From assembly GCF_000003605.2 (NCBI RefSeq), contig NW_003106603.1, positions 175,048-205,283 on the forward strand: a stretch of 30,236 nucleotides of DNA, in the 5' to 3' direction. The translations under genes were made by a program, and so were the position numbers. Shown here in pieces: positions 13,601 to 20,387 of this stretch (positions are counted from its first letter, which is position 1; every line of letters begins with the position of its first letter). The notes under the pieces are model-generated. The model was not told the origin of the DNA. It saw nothing but the letters and a program-made list of their open reading frames with translations, and searched no databases. Source of the stretch: Saccoglossus kowalevskii (taxonomy: Eukaryota; Hemichordata; Enteropneusta; Harrimaniidae).

Positions 13601-15543
13601 TGTGGCATTTGTGAGACCTGGGGAAATGAGCATTAGACTTAAGTCTTCAATTCATGATCGCACTTTATACTTACTTTTGATTTAGCAAATATAACAAAAC
13701 CTATTTTAACAAATGTGATGTACCAGCATTTTATATACATATAAACAAACCAATCTCTTTCAAAGCTATTTTTTATGAGAAAATGAAAACCTGACAGATT
13801 CATCTAAAATAATATATATTTAATTCACACCTGGTCACAGTAATTCATTCATTCATTCATCCCTAGTCAAAAATAACAAAATTTATTGAAGTATCAACAT
13901 CCAAGCAATCTTTGTGGTTTTGATTTGGGTCAAACTATTTTTAATTAAAGTGCCTGTGCAATGCCCACCCTCTGGTTTCCCATTTTAGATCTGTGTCCCA
14001 CTGAAATGGGCAGTTATTGATTTTTTTGCCGAAAATGATTACTCGTATCCAAGTAAATTTGAGATATTTCTCGTGTTGTAGCCACGCCCACCTATCCTGA
14101 AACGGTCGACTGTTTCCGGATTTCCGACTCTCGCCGAAAGTGCACCACCAAATGGCAAAATGTGAGAGGAAGTCATACCCCTGAGCCATAATAACACTGG
14201 TCATTCAGTATACTTTTAAACGATATACATTTTTCGGTCGGCGTTTTTTTTNNNNNNNNNNNNNNNNNNNNNNNNNNNNNNNNNNNNNNNNNNNNNNNNN
14301 NNNNNNNNNNNNNNNNNNNNNNNNNNNNNNNNNNNNNNNNNNNNNNNNNNCTGTTCTTTTTTTACCTCCATGCTTGCAGCTTGATCTGCGTAATAATTTA
14401 TGAAATAAGAATCCGGGCTTGGTCAATTCTATTTTGTCCAGCGACAGTGTACAAACGTGCGCCGGTGACGATCACGGTGACCAGCTACACCAGAACGGAT
14501 ATAATTCACATCTAACTCAACCCCATGCAACAAAAAATGATACTATGTGTTCATTATGGTCCATTCCTCCTCGACGAACAAGTACATAAGTGAAAATTTA
14601 GTCAAAGACGAGAAATCTGCACAAAAAATTTGCCTTATTTACACGTATCGGCAATGCAAGCTGCCGTTCGACTTCCCCTTCTGACGTCACAAGGGAAATT
14701 TCTGTATGCAAATAAGAAGCTAATGAGAAGCCTCGTTTTAAAATACACAAAAATAAAGTTGCCGTAGATTAAGTTTAAAACACATTTTTTCACTTAAAAA
14801 AAATAATTCATGCTTAGAAACATAAAAATTAATAATATTTATGTATCAATGGATAATTTATAATGTATACGACTGTTCATTCTACTGGTATGTCAAATGT
14901 ATGCAGTAGAGAATTCATCGATAAATCAAAGCAATTGAAGAAAATATTATCAGTGTCAACACAAGTGACCTTTGTTTTTGTTACACATTACCTCTGTGAG
15001 GCAGGACTCAAAATTAAGTTTGGCCCCAAAATTACAAGCTATCAGTTCTTGTTTTAGGATATGTTTCAGAATGAGGACAAAATTGAGTCTCATCGCAGAT
15101 TTTGATTTGGGGAAAAACTGACATATGGCTTTGCAAGTCTGAACAGGGCTTGGCCTAATGGCTGACATGATATGCTATTTAATGGATTTTTAAGATGCTT
15201 AAAATTTATGTAGCACTATTAGCATGGATCAATTCAATGAGGTCAGAGGTCAAATGAAAAATACAACAAGTACTGTAGCAATTTATAAATCATTTACTAA
15301 GATGTGTTGAATATTAGAGCCGGAAATACTCCTCCGGATGACATGTATGTATGAACAACACTGGATCAGATAACTAAACAAACATCTCATAGCTTAATCA
15401 TTACAATATATTGTTTATAAGTTGTGTTAGACCCTGTTTCCCGGCACAGGCTAAGGGGACAAAAAATATTGTAAAATACTTTATTTTCGCTTGGAATTAA
15501 TTTTCGCTATTTTCGCTGCAGGAATGGGTTGGGTTGGGTTGGG

Positions 15544-15583
<40 letters not shown>

Positions 15584-18500
15584 ATTGGTTACAAAAGTCT
15601 ACTGTGTTTGTATTTATTACAAATAGGAAACAAAATCCGAAATCAAATTTATCGTGAGCTGAATCATTAAAATATGACAATAAAAAACACACACTCGTCT
15701 TATTATTACTACTAATAGGTCAAATATAGTACATCTTCACTGTAAAAATAATTGATAAGTTATTTATACTCACCTTTACAGATGATTTGGTAGATACAGA
15801 AAATATAAAGGCTCGGCATATTGATAACACCTGTTGAATTGAGTAAACGCATATCAGACACACCCATAAAAATCACCATAACAAGGTTTCATACACAATT
15901 CCAGTTTCTGTTTCTTATAGTAATTTGATACTCATACAGACATTACAGATTGAATGAAAAAAAAAAGTAGATTTTTTTTTCTGTGACCTTTGTAAAACTA
16001 TTCAAACTGCCAGTGTAATTCAGCAGGTTATTGTTGATGAAAAACAAACAAACAAACAAACAAAGGTTTAAAAAAACACTTTATTCATTTACAAATTAAA
16101 CACTAACAAATAACAATGAATTTAGTTTAGCAAATATAATCTACCAGTTACTGTAAAATACTTTTTTTTCGCTGAAGAGATGGAATATTTTTTTTTCCAT
16201 TCGATTTATCAAAATTCTGTGAAATTAAACTTCATACGAAACACTCAAAATTTCTTTTTAGTGAAAATTAATTTTAGCTAAAATAAAGTATTTTACAGTA
16301 TTTAGAAAACTTCATCCAACTATACATGTTAGATCAACTCGGAACAGTACCTGTATTTTTTTCATGCAACCTCTGAGAAGTCAAATTCATAGCATAAAAA
16401 TAATACCTCATATAACTATAAATTGGTCATTTCAATTAAGGTAAAAAAAAATATTTTTTCTGAAATGGGGTGAACGAACTATCAATGGGAGCGGTCCAAC
16501 TAAGGGAGAAATGCCTGCTATGGTTTTTAACCATGATTAGTTTACGCCTAAAACAACTTGAGACACTAGACACTATGAATATTAGCGTAGAAAAGTGATA
16601 TTTTTGCAAAACTCTTGGCTCACAAAATCTTGAGATCTAGGGAATAGGTCATATGCAAGATGTTAAAGATACACTCGTAAAATAGTGATGTTATGTTCAC
16701 ATCGTTTACACAAGCCTGTTATATTAATAATAAAGGACGGTGGTCATCGTGCAGCACATGTTCGAATTTCATGTAAATAAACATTGTATTTTACAAATAT
16801 TGTATAGGTTGGTACGCGTCCCATATTGAACAGGACGGTGTGACGACAGACCCTCTCTTTTAAAAATGACTGCTAGCAAGCTATAAATGGCTTTTCTAAA
16901 GACAGTATATTAATATTAAAATCTCTCCAAAATGGCCTAAATTAGAAGAGTGATATTTAGAACGTGTGGGTCTTGATTCAAATAAAATCATCATTCCTAA
17001 AACCTGGAAACCAACATCACACTACTGGTGGAACAACATACAGGTCATGGATGAGTTAACACTGGTTACTACTGATAACAAGCAATTCTTGACAAATTGC
17101 CAGTTTTATTTTATTTTTGTATAATTGCTTTGGTATTCAAAGCAGTGACCCAGAGTCGAGTAGAAATCAAAGAGAGTTAGCTTAACCCTTCGTTGATCAA
17201 GACAATGTAAAAGTATCGGTATATTTGGCTGGCAGAATTAGGCTTTAAAGGATATACATCACAATAGAAAGTTTATGCCTTTATAGACATTGAGATAATG
17301 ACATCATGAAAACAATCAACAAGGAAGTAGATTAAATCCAAAAAATTGAATCACACTGTACTGACTAAATATGGTAACACTATTTGACACTTTGAGCACG
17401 ATAATTATTTTTACCCGTTCGAATTGACACATGTGACTACAACTCGCGAGATCATAAGATCGTAATCCATATCACTGTTCATGGATATTAAAGCGAGAGA
17501 GTTGTCACCTGCACATGCGACTGATGACCATAGTGTATTGTTGTTCAAAAACAAGCATTTACAAATGAGCCTTTGCATTTTTGCATTGTTATTGTCACTC
17601 AATTCCTGCGCATACTCTTGTCCTTGCTAATATGTTGCATTTGCTGTGTTATTAGTGGTTACATAAATGACAAGGAATGACCCAAGCCAAAATAAGTCGA
17701 CCATTTTCAAGGCAAAATTTTTATAAAATAACAACTTAATCAAGTAGAGAAATTGTATTGGGCACCAAGGCAAACTCCCTGGGCATGGAGCCTTCAATTC
17801 CTCTAAAGTTGAAGCCCTGTAACGATCCAGTATAAAATGAATACAACTGTTGGCTTATGTGTACTTCTAATAGAGCAAATAATTTAGTTATATTAGGAAC
17901 AAGGTTAATGTGACTAGCAATGAAGATGTCAATTATAATAGGCCAGACTTTTATCATCCCTTGTTTCGCGAACCCGCCGAATGAACAGGAGTCGAAAATG
18001 AAATACAAATTTATTTCAGCGTAATTTTTCGCGCCCGCCGACTTGTAAGCGCAACAAATGCTAAAAAAATATTATTTTTATCTTCATTTTTTTTACCGCC
18101 CGCCGCATAACAAATCCAAGCTGCATTTTCGTGGGAGTATCATGATCAAAGTACCGAAGTCTCGCGCAGATGAGAAACAAGGTTAGACATGGAATAAAAT
18201 TTTATTTCATTTCTTCTCTCTGATCAATGATCTCACTTACAATTCTTTGAGAATCACACAAATCTAATGGAAAAAATGAATTAATTTTGTTTCCGCCCTC
18301 CTCAAAAACATTGCCTTATAAAAACTTGAGTAACAAGGAATAAAAAAAGTCTGGCCTTAATTGTAGAAATAGTTGCATGTTGTCATGGAAACATGTCATA
18401 TTAAATATTGTAACATCAATTTTAGTTTCACATAAACTTCCTGCTTCTGAACAACGGCATAGACTGATAGGTCATATACGTCTCTACAGAGTCTTCGGTT

Positions 18501-19697
18501 AGGTAAGTGAAAGTAATATTCAATGAGAGAATTCCATTTGGCATCATGCTCGACCTTCTGAAGGTCACACATCCTGGTACTGTAGGGAGGCACTATTGCC
18601 CTGTTATGGTAATGACGTCTAATAATATATACATGTACAACAATTCTTGCTATGTTTAACTGTTTATTATCATTAATGGCAACAGATTTTGATCGTGCTT
18701 GGATTTAAAATATTAATCAGCATGCTACTAATACATAGTAAACACAGTGTTAATTATTGATTTTGTTTTATTCTTAAGGTTATGGAGCACAGTTTTTGTG
18801 TGAGAACACAACCTATCGCCCATGTGTTAGCATATAGGCAAATGGTCCATACAGCCTAATTTTAGTTCCACAAAATGTAGTTCCAGACATATTATTTCAT
18901 TAGCTTTTGAGTTTCTAATCAAACAGGTTGTGGTTTTAGTTTTTCTCTATAAAGTCCCATGTATTAACTCCGTAATCCACATACAGTAATATAACGTTTA
19001 TCTCAAAAATTCAATCCGGAAACCAATCTTTGTTTTCACAGGTGACCTTGTATAGCAATAAGAAATCTATTCACAAAATATAAAATAATTTCAAGACCAT
19101 TGTGAAACTGTACTGAGCTACCTTAATACGTTTTTTGTTTTTGGACTAAAAACTCTGATTATCCAAATAATTAAATTAGCTAATACCAATACAAGTCAAC
19201 TTTTAAATTTAACTATGAAAAACAGAGCTATGTATACCAGTATTACTAATATATTGGATATAATTAAATTATATGAATACATTATGGTGATATCGGACAG
19301 CAATACAGACAGTCCACTGTATGAGAGTAGTCATAAAAACTACTCCATAACAGTCATCCAGAAATCCTGTGGCCATCACATACACATTAAAAATTATTTA
19401 TATTAATAATAAAGCTAAATTTTTGACATCTTTTTGTTTGTTTATAAGTGACACTTACCAAAATCCTATCCTCCCATTTCTCGGGCTTAGTTTCTACTCG
19501 AACAAGTTTTTTCACACTATTCCTTTCCTTTTCTCCCAGCTCATGCTGTATACTTGCTGGAAATAAAAACACAACGGAAATCATAACAAACATTTTTACT
19601 GCAAGCCCGTGATTTGATCGCCTTATAAATATTCATATAAACTTATCTAAAAACATCACTTGCCTATAGTTTCCGGCGGAATTTCGCTGTCAGACAT
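1517..19697 (-). CDS. CARMIL: CARMIL-family protein (capping protein, Arp2/3, myosin-I linker), 5' part of gene, 13 exons, incomplete at 3' end
   Basis: CARMIL proteins sit at the plasma membrane and inhibit and relocalise actin capping protein, promoting actin assembly at the leading edge. Seen: 13 exons with continuous phase (34, 98, 57, 60, 122, 169, 74, 76, 92, 179, 101, 155, 111 nt) giving 442 codons plus two bases. Residues 1 to about 125 match the CARMIL PH domain, including VLSICRAFIF and IGASLKKIFP. The linker has the family signature GPCGGFSSMYMCMCDY (154-169) and PYREEITW (173-180). Then come DVDTIYLSQ and DLIPVVAALEHNDWF, just as in vertebrate CARMILs. LRRs follow from about residue 249 (ELVLENTG, LVLNLSGN, LVELNLSN, LKKLNLSEN, LSNLYLSN, LQHLDVSKN). 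The rest of the LRR domain, the dimerisation helices and the capping-protein-binding region lie left of position 1. Vertebrates have three paralogues; I cannot assign one, and invertebrates usually have one. Identity is by remembered family similarity, not a search. Confidence 0.95.
1628..2426. other. CARMIL intron 12
   Basis: No gene seen. The intron holds an inverted-repeat structure at 2221-2391, described separately; otherwise AT-rich single-copy sequence. Confidence 0.6.
2221..2391. repeat. Imperfect inverted repeat (candidate foldback element)
   Basis: The left arm CCCCCATCTCTAACCCTAAC pairs, with gaps, with the right arm GGGTAGGGTTACAGTTAAAA followed by GTGGGGGAAGG. The inner arms CACTCACCCC and GGGGAGTGCTGG also pair partly. 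The loop is about 75 bases. It could be a decayed MITE; no target duplication was identified. Confidence 0.5.
2427..2581 (-). CDS. CARMIL: CARMIL exon 12 (LRRs, residues 355-406)
   Basis: 155 nt between TCTTTGCAG and ACCAA|GTAAGT. It encodes QMLNFLAQPNVLSNLYLSNC and continues to LQHLDVSKNVFTT. NFLAQPN is identical to the vertebrate family sequence. Leaves in phase 2. Confidence 0.95.
2582..3393. other. CARMIL intron 11
   Basis: AT-rich intron. I see no exon, no clear repeat and no RNA gene in it. Confidence 0.55.
3394..3494 (-). CDS. CARMIL: CARMIL exon 11 (LRR, residues 321-354)
   Basis: 101 nt between TTTTTACAG and TTTTTG|GTGAGT, ending in phase 0. It encodes ASNLGASLQSGKIKSTLKKL and NLSENSFKGEEFL, one LRR unit, matching STLVHLDLSGN of vertebrate CARMIL. 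Confidence 0.93.
3495..5020. other. CARMIL intron 10
   Basis: Contains the foldback transposon at 3665-3917. The rest, including an open frame at about 4507-4761 that starts TTG and encodes no recognisable protein, is ordinary intron. Confidence 0.6.
3665..3917. mobile_element. MITE with about 75-bp inverted repeats and TAA target duplication (family B)
   Basis: The left arm begins CAGTGGGCACAATATATTTA and runs to TTTGCAACATCCCCAG. The right arm, read on the minus strand, begins CAGCGAGCACAAGATATTTA and also runs to TTTTGCAACATCCCCAG. The shared inner block is CCCGGTAGG(C/T)AATTACC. TAA flanks both ends (3662-3664 and 3918-3920). A three-base TWA duplication is characteristic of PIF/Harbinger elements; that family assignment is inference. 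No coding capacity. Confidence 0.85.
5021..5199 (-). CDS. CARMIL: CARMIL exon 10 (LRRs, residues 261-321)
   Basis: 179 nt between ACATTTTAG and CCAAAG|GTAGAG. It has two LRR units with LLVLNLSGNHVDDVGVIHL and LVELNLSNTKM. A second possible donor six bases further in (GTAATT) would insert Gly-Arg without changing frame. The shorter form fits the vertebrate repeat length better. GC-richer than the flanking introns, as expected for coding DNA. Confidence 0.93.
5200..6005. other. CARMIL intron 9
   Basis: Carries the TTAA-flanked element at 5365-5604; the remainder is AT-rich sequence with nothing recognised. Confidence 0.6.
5365..5604. mobile_element. TTAA-flanked MITE, copy 1 (family C)
   Basis: Ends are TTAACCATTTGCTGCC on the left and GTCAAAAGGTTAA on the right, so TTAACC(A/T)TTT-like termini in inverted orientation with TTAA at both edges. 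Related ends occur at 10618-10715 and 23672-23826. TTAA targets are typical of piggyBac and Kolobok elements. Confidence 0.6.
6006..6097 (-). CDS. CARMIL: CARMIL exon 9 (first LRR, residues 231-261)
   Basis: 92 nt between AATCCTAG and AAAGG|GTGAGT, leaving in phase 2. It encodes HPDVTKQLIKVLKKNGNIQE and LVLENTGILKG. LEELVLENAGL is the corresponding vertebrate repeat. Confidence 0.93.
6559..6672. mobile_element. 114-bp palindromic MITE (family D) next to CARMIL exon 8
   Basis: The left end TACTGTATTTCCTCTATTAG pairs with the right end, whose reverse complement is TACCGTATTTGCTCTATTAG. Length is 114 bp with a TA at each edge. It begins 23 bases past the exon 8 donor. Similar CT(A/C)TTAGAAG/CTAATAGAGCAAAT pieces occur at 1254-1380, 17868-17883 and 27621-27650. 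Confidence 0.8.
6696..6771 (-). CDS. CARMIL: CARMIL exon 8 (residues 205-230)
   Basis: 76 nt between TTTACAG and ACTG|GTAACT. It encodes RDLIPVVAALEHNDWFNKIS and VQDIKL, matching RDLIPI(I/V)AALE.N.WF.K(L/I)S..D.KL of the family, with consistent phase. A small MITE lies 23 bases into the downstream intron. Confidence 0.96.
6772..7593. other. CARMIL intron 7
   Basis: Ordinary AT-rich intron. Open frames at 6847-7074 on either strand show no family similarity. Confidence 0.55.
7594..7667 (-). CDS. CARMIL: CARMIL exon 7 (residues 181-205)
   Basis: 74 nt between ATCGCAG and GGCAG|GTATTG, leaving in phase 2. It encodes DVDTIYLSQSSKHMCLNDFD and HLDG. DVDTIYL(S/T)Q and L.DF.HLD are shared with vertebrate CARMIL at the entry to the LRR domain. 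Confidence 0.96.
7668..8323. other. CARMIL intron 6
   Basis: Nothing recognised besides the splice sites. Confidence 0.55.
8324..8492 (-). CDS. CARMIL: CARMIL exon 6 (linker with GPCGGFS motif, residues 124-180)
   Basis: 169 nt between TTTGTAG and TTGG|GTAAGT, entering in phase 2 and leaving in phase 0. It contains LGPCGGFSSMYMCMCDYHHL and PYREEITW. The GPCGGFS.MY.C.CD....PYREE.. block is strongly diagnostic of CARMIL and lies between the PH and LRR domains. Confidence 0.96.
8493..8853. other. CARMIL intron 5
   Basis: Contains a run of C at about 8769-8780, flanked by a short inverted pair, CCTGCTGA and TCAGCAGG (about 8758 and 8812). No gene. Confidence 0.55.
8854..8975 (-). CDS. CARMIL: CARMIL exon 5 (end of PH domain, residues 84-124)
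   Basis: 122 nt between ACCACAG and TTTGA|GTGAGT, ending in phase 2. It encodes LKIGTTGGMFCYRLTTKGDA and then DEIITHIGASLKKIFPNRQF. The block H(I/V)G..L.KIFP is a hallmark of the C-terminal PH helix in CARMILs. Confidence 0.94.
8976..9670. other. CARMIL intron 4
   Basis: An open frame of 111 codons at 9225-9560 on the plus strand has no recognisable domain, lies antisense in an intron and is probably fortuitous. Confidence 0.5.
9671..9730 (-). CDS. CARMIL: CARMIL exon 4 (PH domain, residues 64-83)
   Basis: 60 nt between TTCACAG and ACAG|GTAAGA, phase 0 at both ends. It encodes LEHGYHYLDIQSIESRNLLQ, equivalent to the family stretch LE..FSYLEI. A 6-kb intron separates it from exon 3. Confidence 0.93.
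10618..10715. mobile_element. TTAA-flanked MITE, copy 2 (family C), 98 bp
   Basis: Left end TTAACCCCTTTGAGGGCC; right end GGTGGTCAAAAGGTTAA, whose reverse complement is TTAACCTTTTGACCACC. TTAA stands at both edges. Same terminal motif as copies at 5365 and 23672. Confidence 0.65.
13330..13454 (-). mobile_element. MITE family A copy
   Basis: Reads on the minus strand from TACTGTAAAATTCTTCATTT through GAATTAATTTTCATGAAAAG to the internal motif TGATTTTTGATGAGTTGAAT, which it shares with the copy at 1138. Confidence 0.75.
14090..14715. promoter_or_regulatory. Candidate intronic regulatory patch with CRE and octamer
   Basis: CpG dinucleotides are clearly denser here than in neighbouring intron (for example 14100-14140, 14455-14475 and 14640-14690). 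It includes a full palindromic CRE, TGACGTCA (14682-14689), and a perfect octamer, ATGCAAAT (14706-14713), 16 bases apart. It could be an enhancer or an alternative promoter for either strand. It could also be a repeat I do not recognise. Confidence 0.4.
14252..14350. other. Assembly gap (99 N)
   Basis: Run of 99 N flanked by T-tracts (GCGTTTTTTTT before, CTGTTCTTTTTTT after), which probably caused the gap. Translated frames crossing it are meaningless. Confidence 0.99.
15466..15519 (+). mobile_element. MITE family A fragment (one arm)
   Basis: Contains TGTAAAATACTTTATTTTCG, then CTTGGAATTAATTTTCGC. The second arm is missing; a microsatellite follows immediately, replacing it. Confidence 0.7.
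15526..15583. repeat. Compound microsatellite (GGGTT)4 then (GTT)n
   Basis: Four GGGTT units (15526-15545) run directly into about 13 GTT units. It starts seven bases after the family A arm ends, which suggests the repeat grew from the broken element. Confidence 0.95.
15774..15830 (-). CDS. CARMIL: CARMIL exon 3 (PH domain, residues 45-63)
   Basis: 57 nt between TTTCAACAG and AAAG|GTGAGT. It encodes VLSICRAFIFSVSTKSSVK, matching the PH strand that reads VL(V/T)(L/S).CRAFL in vertebrates. Both ends are phase 0. It lies about 3.6 kb downstream of exon 2 and is too short for simple ORF calling. Confidence 0.93.
16041..16064. repeat. (AAAC)n microsatellite
   Basis: Six AAAC units in CARMIL intron 2, interrupted only at the ends. 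Confidence 0.9.
16149..16300. mobile_element. MITE family A, full-length palindromic copy (152 bp)
   Basis: Begins TACTGTAAAATACTTTTTTT and ends AATAAAGTATTTTACAGTA, so the termini are inverted copies. TA is at both edges. The internal GTGAAAATTAATTTTAGC matches the subterminal segment of other copies. Confidence 0.85.
17941..18356. mobile_element. 416-bp MITE with GGCCAGACTTTT inverted ends (family E)
   Basis: The left end GGCCAGACTTTTATCATCCC pairs with the right end, whose reverse complement is GGCCAGACTTTTTTTATTCC; both are followed by TTGTT. Inside are four GC-rich boxes spaced by AT-rich DNA: CGCGAACCCGCCGA, TCGCGCCCGCCGA, ACCGCCCGCCGC and TTCCGCCCTCC. The flanks CAATTATA and TAATTGTA could be a diverged 8-bp duplication (hAT-like), but this is weak. 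No ORF. Confidence 0.78.
19459..19556 (-). CDS. CARMIL: CARMIL exon 2 (PH domain, residues 12-44)
   Basis: Acceptor TTTATTTCCAG and donor TTTTG|GTAAGT. It encodes SIQHELGEKERNSVKKLVRV followed by ETKPEKWEDRIL, which matches the first strand and charged loop of the CARMIL PH domain (family pattern SI....G.K...SVKK.V..E.K..K.E..). It ends in phase 0. Confidence 0.93.
19664..19697 (-). CDS. CARMIL: CARMIL exon 1 (start codon, residues 1-11 plus one base)
   Basis: Encodes MSDSEIPPETI and the first base of an Ala codon. The ATG is at 19697-19695. The donor reads AG|GCAAGT, a GC-type donor. Using it gives a gap-free match to the family N-terminus (IP.E.I.SI..). The next GT, four bases further in, would change the phase and break the join to exon 2. 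No in-frame upstream ATG is needed, because the protein starts where vertebrate CARMILs start. Confidence 0.88.
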
Positions 19698-20332
19698 CGT
19701 TTGTGAAGATTAAACACCGTTCTCAGGCCGGTGAATTACATGGAACAGAGGTAGGTCCAGAAGTCGACAGCGATTACCGTTGCGATTGGAAGAGGAAATC
19801 AAACTTTGATGCGGAAGGCGGAAGTGAAATTATAACTGGGAGTGTCCGCCATGATGGATATTAAGCTTTTGAATCAAGGCCCCTAAGTGACAAATATTTT
19901 GTAAGGTAAATAAAAGTGTATTTATTTTGTCTTGTCCGATATTTTCAACCAAGAAGACCTAATTATCTCAAATGCTGTCCGCTTAAAATCATTATTCCAT
20001 ACCTCAACGGAGAACTAATGTCGTTCCAAAAATGTGAATTTTCACAAACTTAAATGCGCTCATAAGAACAAACCATGTTTATGAAGTTTCTTGTGTGCAT
20101 AGAGCCCCCCTTTTACTGGATAGCATATTTCATGTATAACTATTATTATTCTGTGAACAGTTTTAAATTACTAATATACGCGACCTATGTTGTGTTCTTT
20201 TTGTTATCGTGGTCAACACTTGCCTGATGTGTTTCAAATCAAAGCTGTAATTTACCTATCTATAAATAGAATGATCCATTACGAGTAAACATACACGAAC
20301 AAACATACATCATCAAAACACCACAGCAGAAC
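19698..20332. promoter_or_regulatory. Candidate bidirectional promoter between CARMIL and COQ9
   Basis: Both genes point away from this 635-bp interval. It holds a tandem ETS-like pair (GCGGAAGG then GCGGAAGTG, 19811-19826), a YY1-like core on the minus strand (ATGGCGG, from CCGCCATG at 19847-19854), and a consensus TATA box near COQ9. ETS (GABP/NRF-2) and YY1 sites are known features of vertebrate promoters of nuclear-encoded mitochondrial genes. Their use here is inference. No coding exon was recognised inside. Confidence 0.65.
20261..20269 (+). promoter_or_regulatory. TATA-box match TATAAATAG upstream of COQ9
   Basis: Perfect match to the animal TATA consensus, 64 bases before the COQ9 ATG. 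It would place transcription start near 20290-20297. In a 65% AT genome a chance match is possible, so the position relative to the ATG is the main support. Confidence 0.5.
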
Positions 20333-20387
20333 ATGGCATGCAGTGTGACAATTGGAAAACTTTCCCTTTTTCATCTTGCACGAGTCG
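20333..20387 (+). CDS. COQ9: COQ9 exon 1 (mitochondrial presequence, residues 1-18 plus one base)
   Basis: Encodes MACSVTIGKLSLFHLARV, rich in hydrophobic and hydroxyl residues with K9 and R17 and no acids, typical of a mitochondrial targeting peptide. The ATG has A at -3 and G at +4. The donor TCG|GTAAGA leaves phase 1, which exon 2 accepts exactly. A TATAAATAG box lies about 64 bases upstream of the ATG. This exon is inferred from phase and context, because presequences are not conserved. Confidence 0.78.

Larger units (their letters stand above)
9731..15773. other. CARMIL intron 3 (6 kb)
   Basis: The largest intron. It contains a TTAA MITE (10618-10715), a family A MITE (13330-13454), a short (CATT)n tract (13842-13861), the N gap, a CpG-bearing patch (about 14090-14715), a family A fragment and a microsatellite (15466-15583). 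In 10716-13329 I see no genes, exons or repeats I can name. Confidence 0.6.
15831..19458. other. CARMIL intron 2 (3.6 kb)
   Basis: Contains an (AAAC)n tract at 16041-16064, a full family A MITE at 16149-16300, and a GGCCAGAC-ended element at 17941-18356. No missing CARMIL exon is expected: exons 2 and 3 join in phase and align without a gap. The rest shows nothing I can name. Confidence 0.6.

Noticed and set aside
13941-14204. 87-codon minus-strand open frame in the CpG-bearing region
   Set aside because: Contains many Trp and no recognisable domain; CARMIL exons 3 and 4 join without it. It could be an alternative first exon, but nothing supports that.
17182-17199. Solitary CTTAACCCTTCGTTGATC resembling the family C left end
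   Set aside because: No matching right end with TTAA was found nearby, so it may be chance or a remnant.
19851-19886. Small frame MMDIKLLNQGP after CCGCC in the promoter interval
   Set aside because: Eleven codons only, and it overlaps a YY1-like site; it would matter only if a COQ9 transcript started further upstream.
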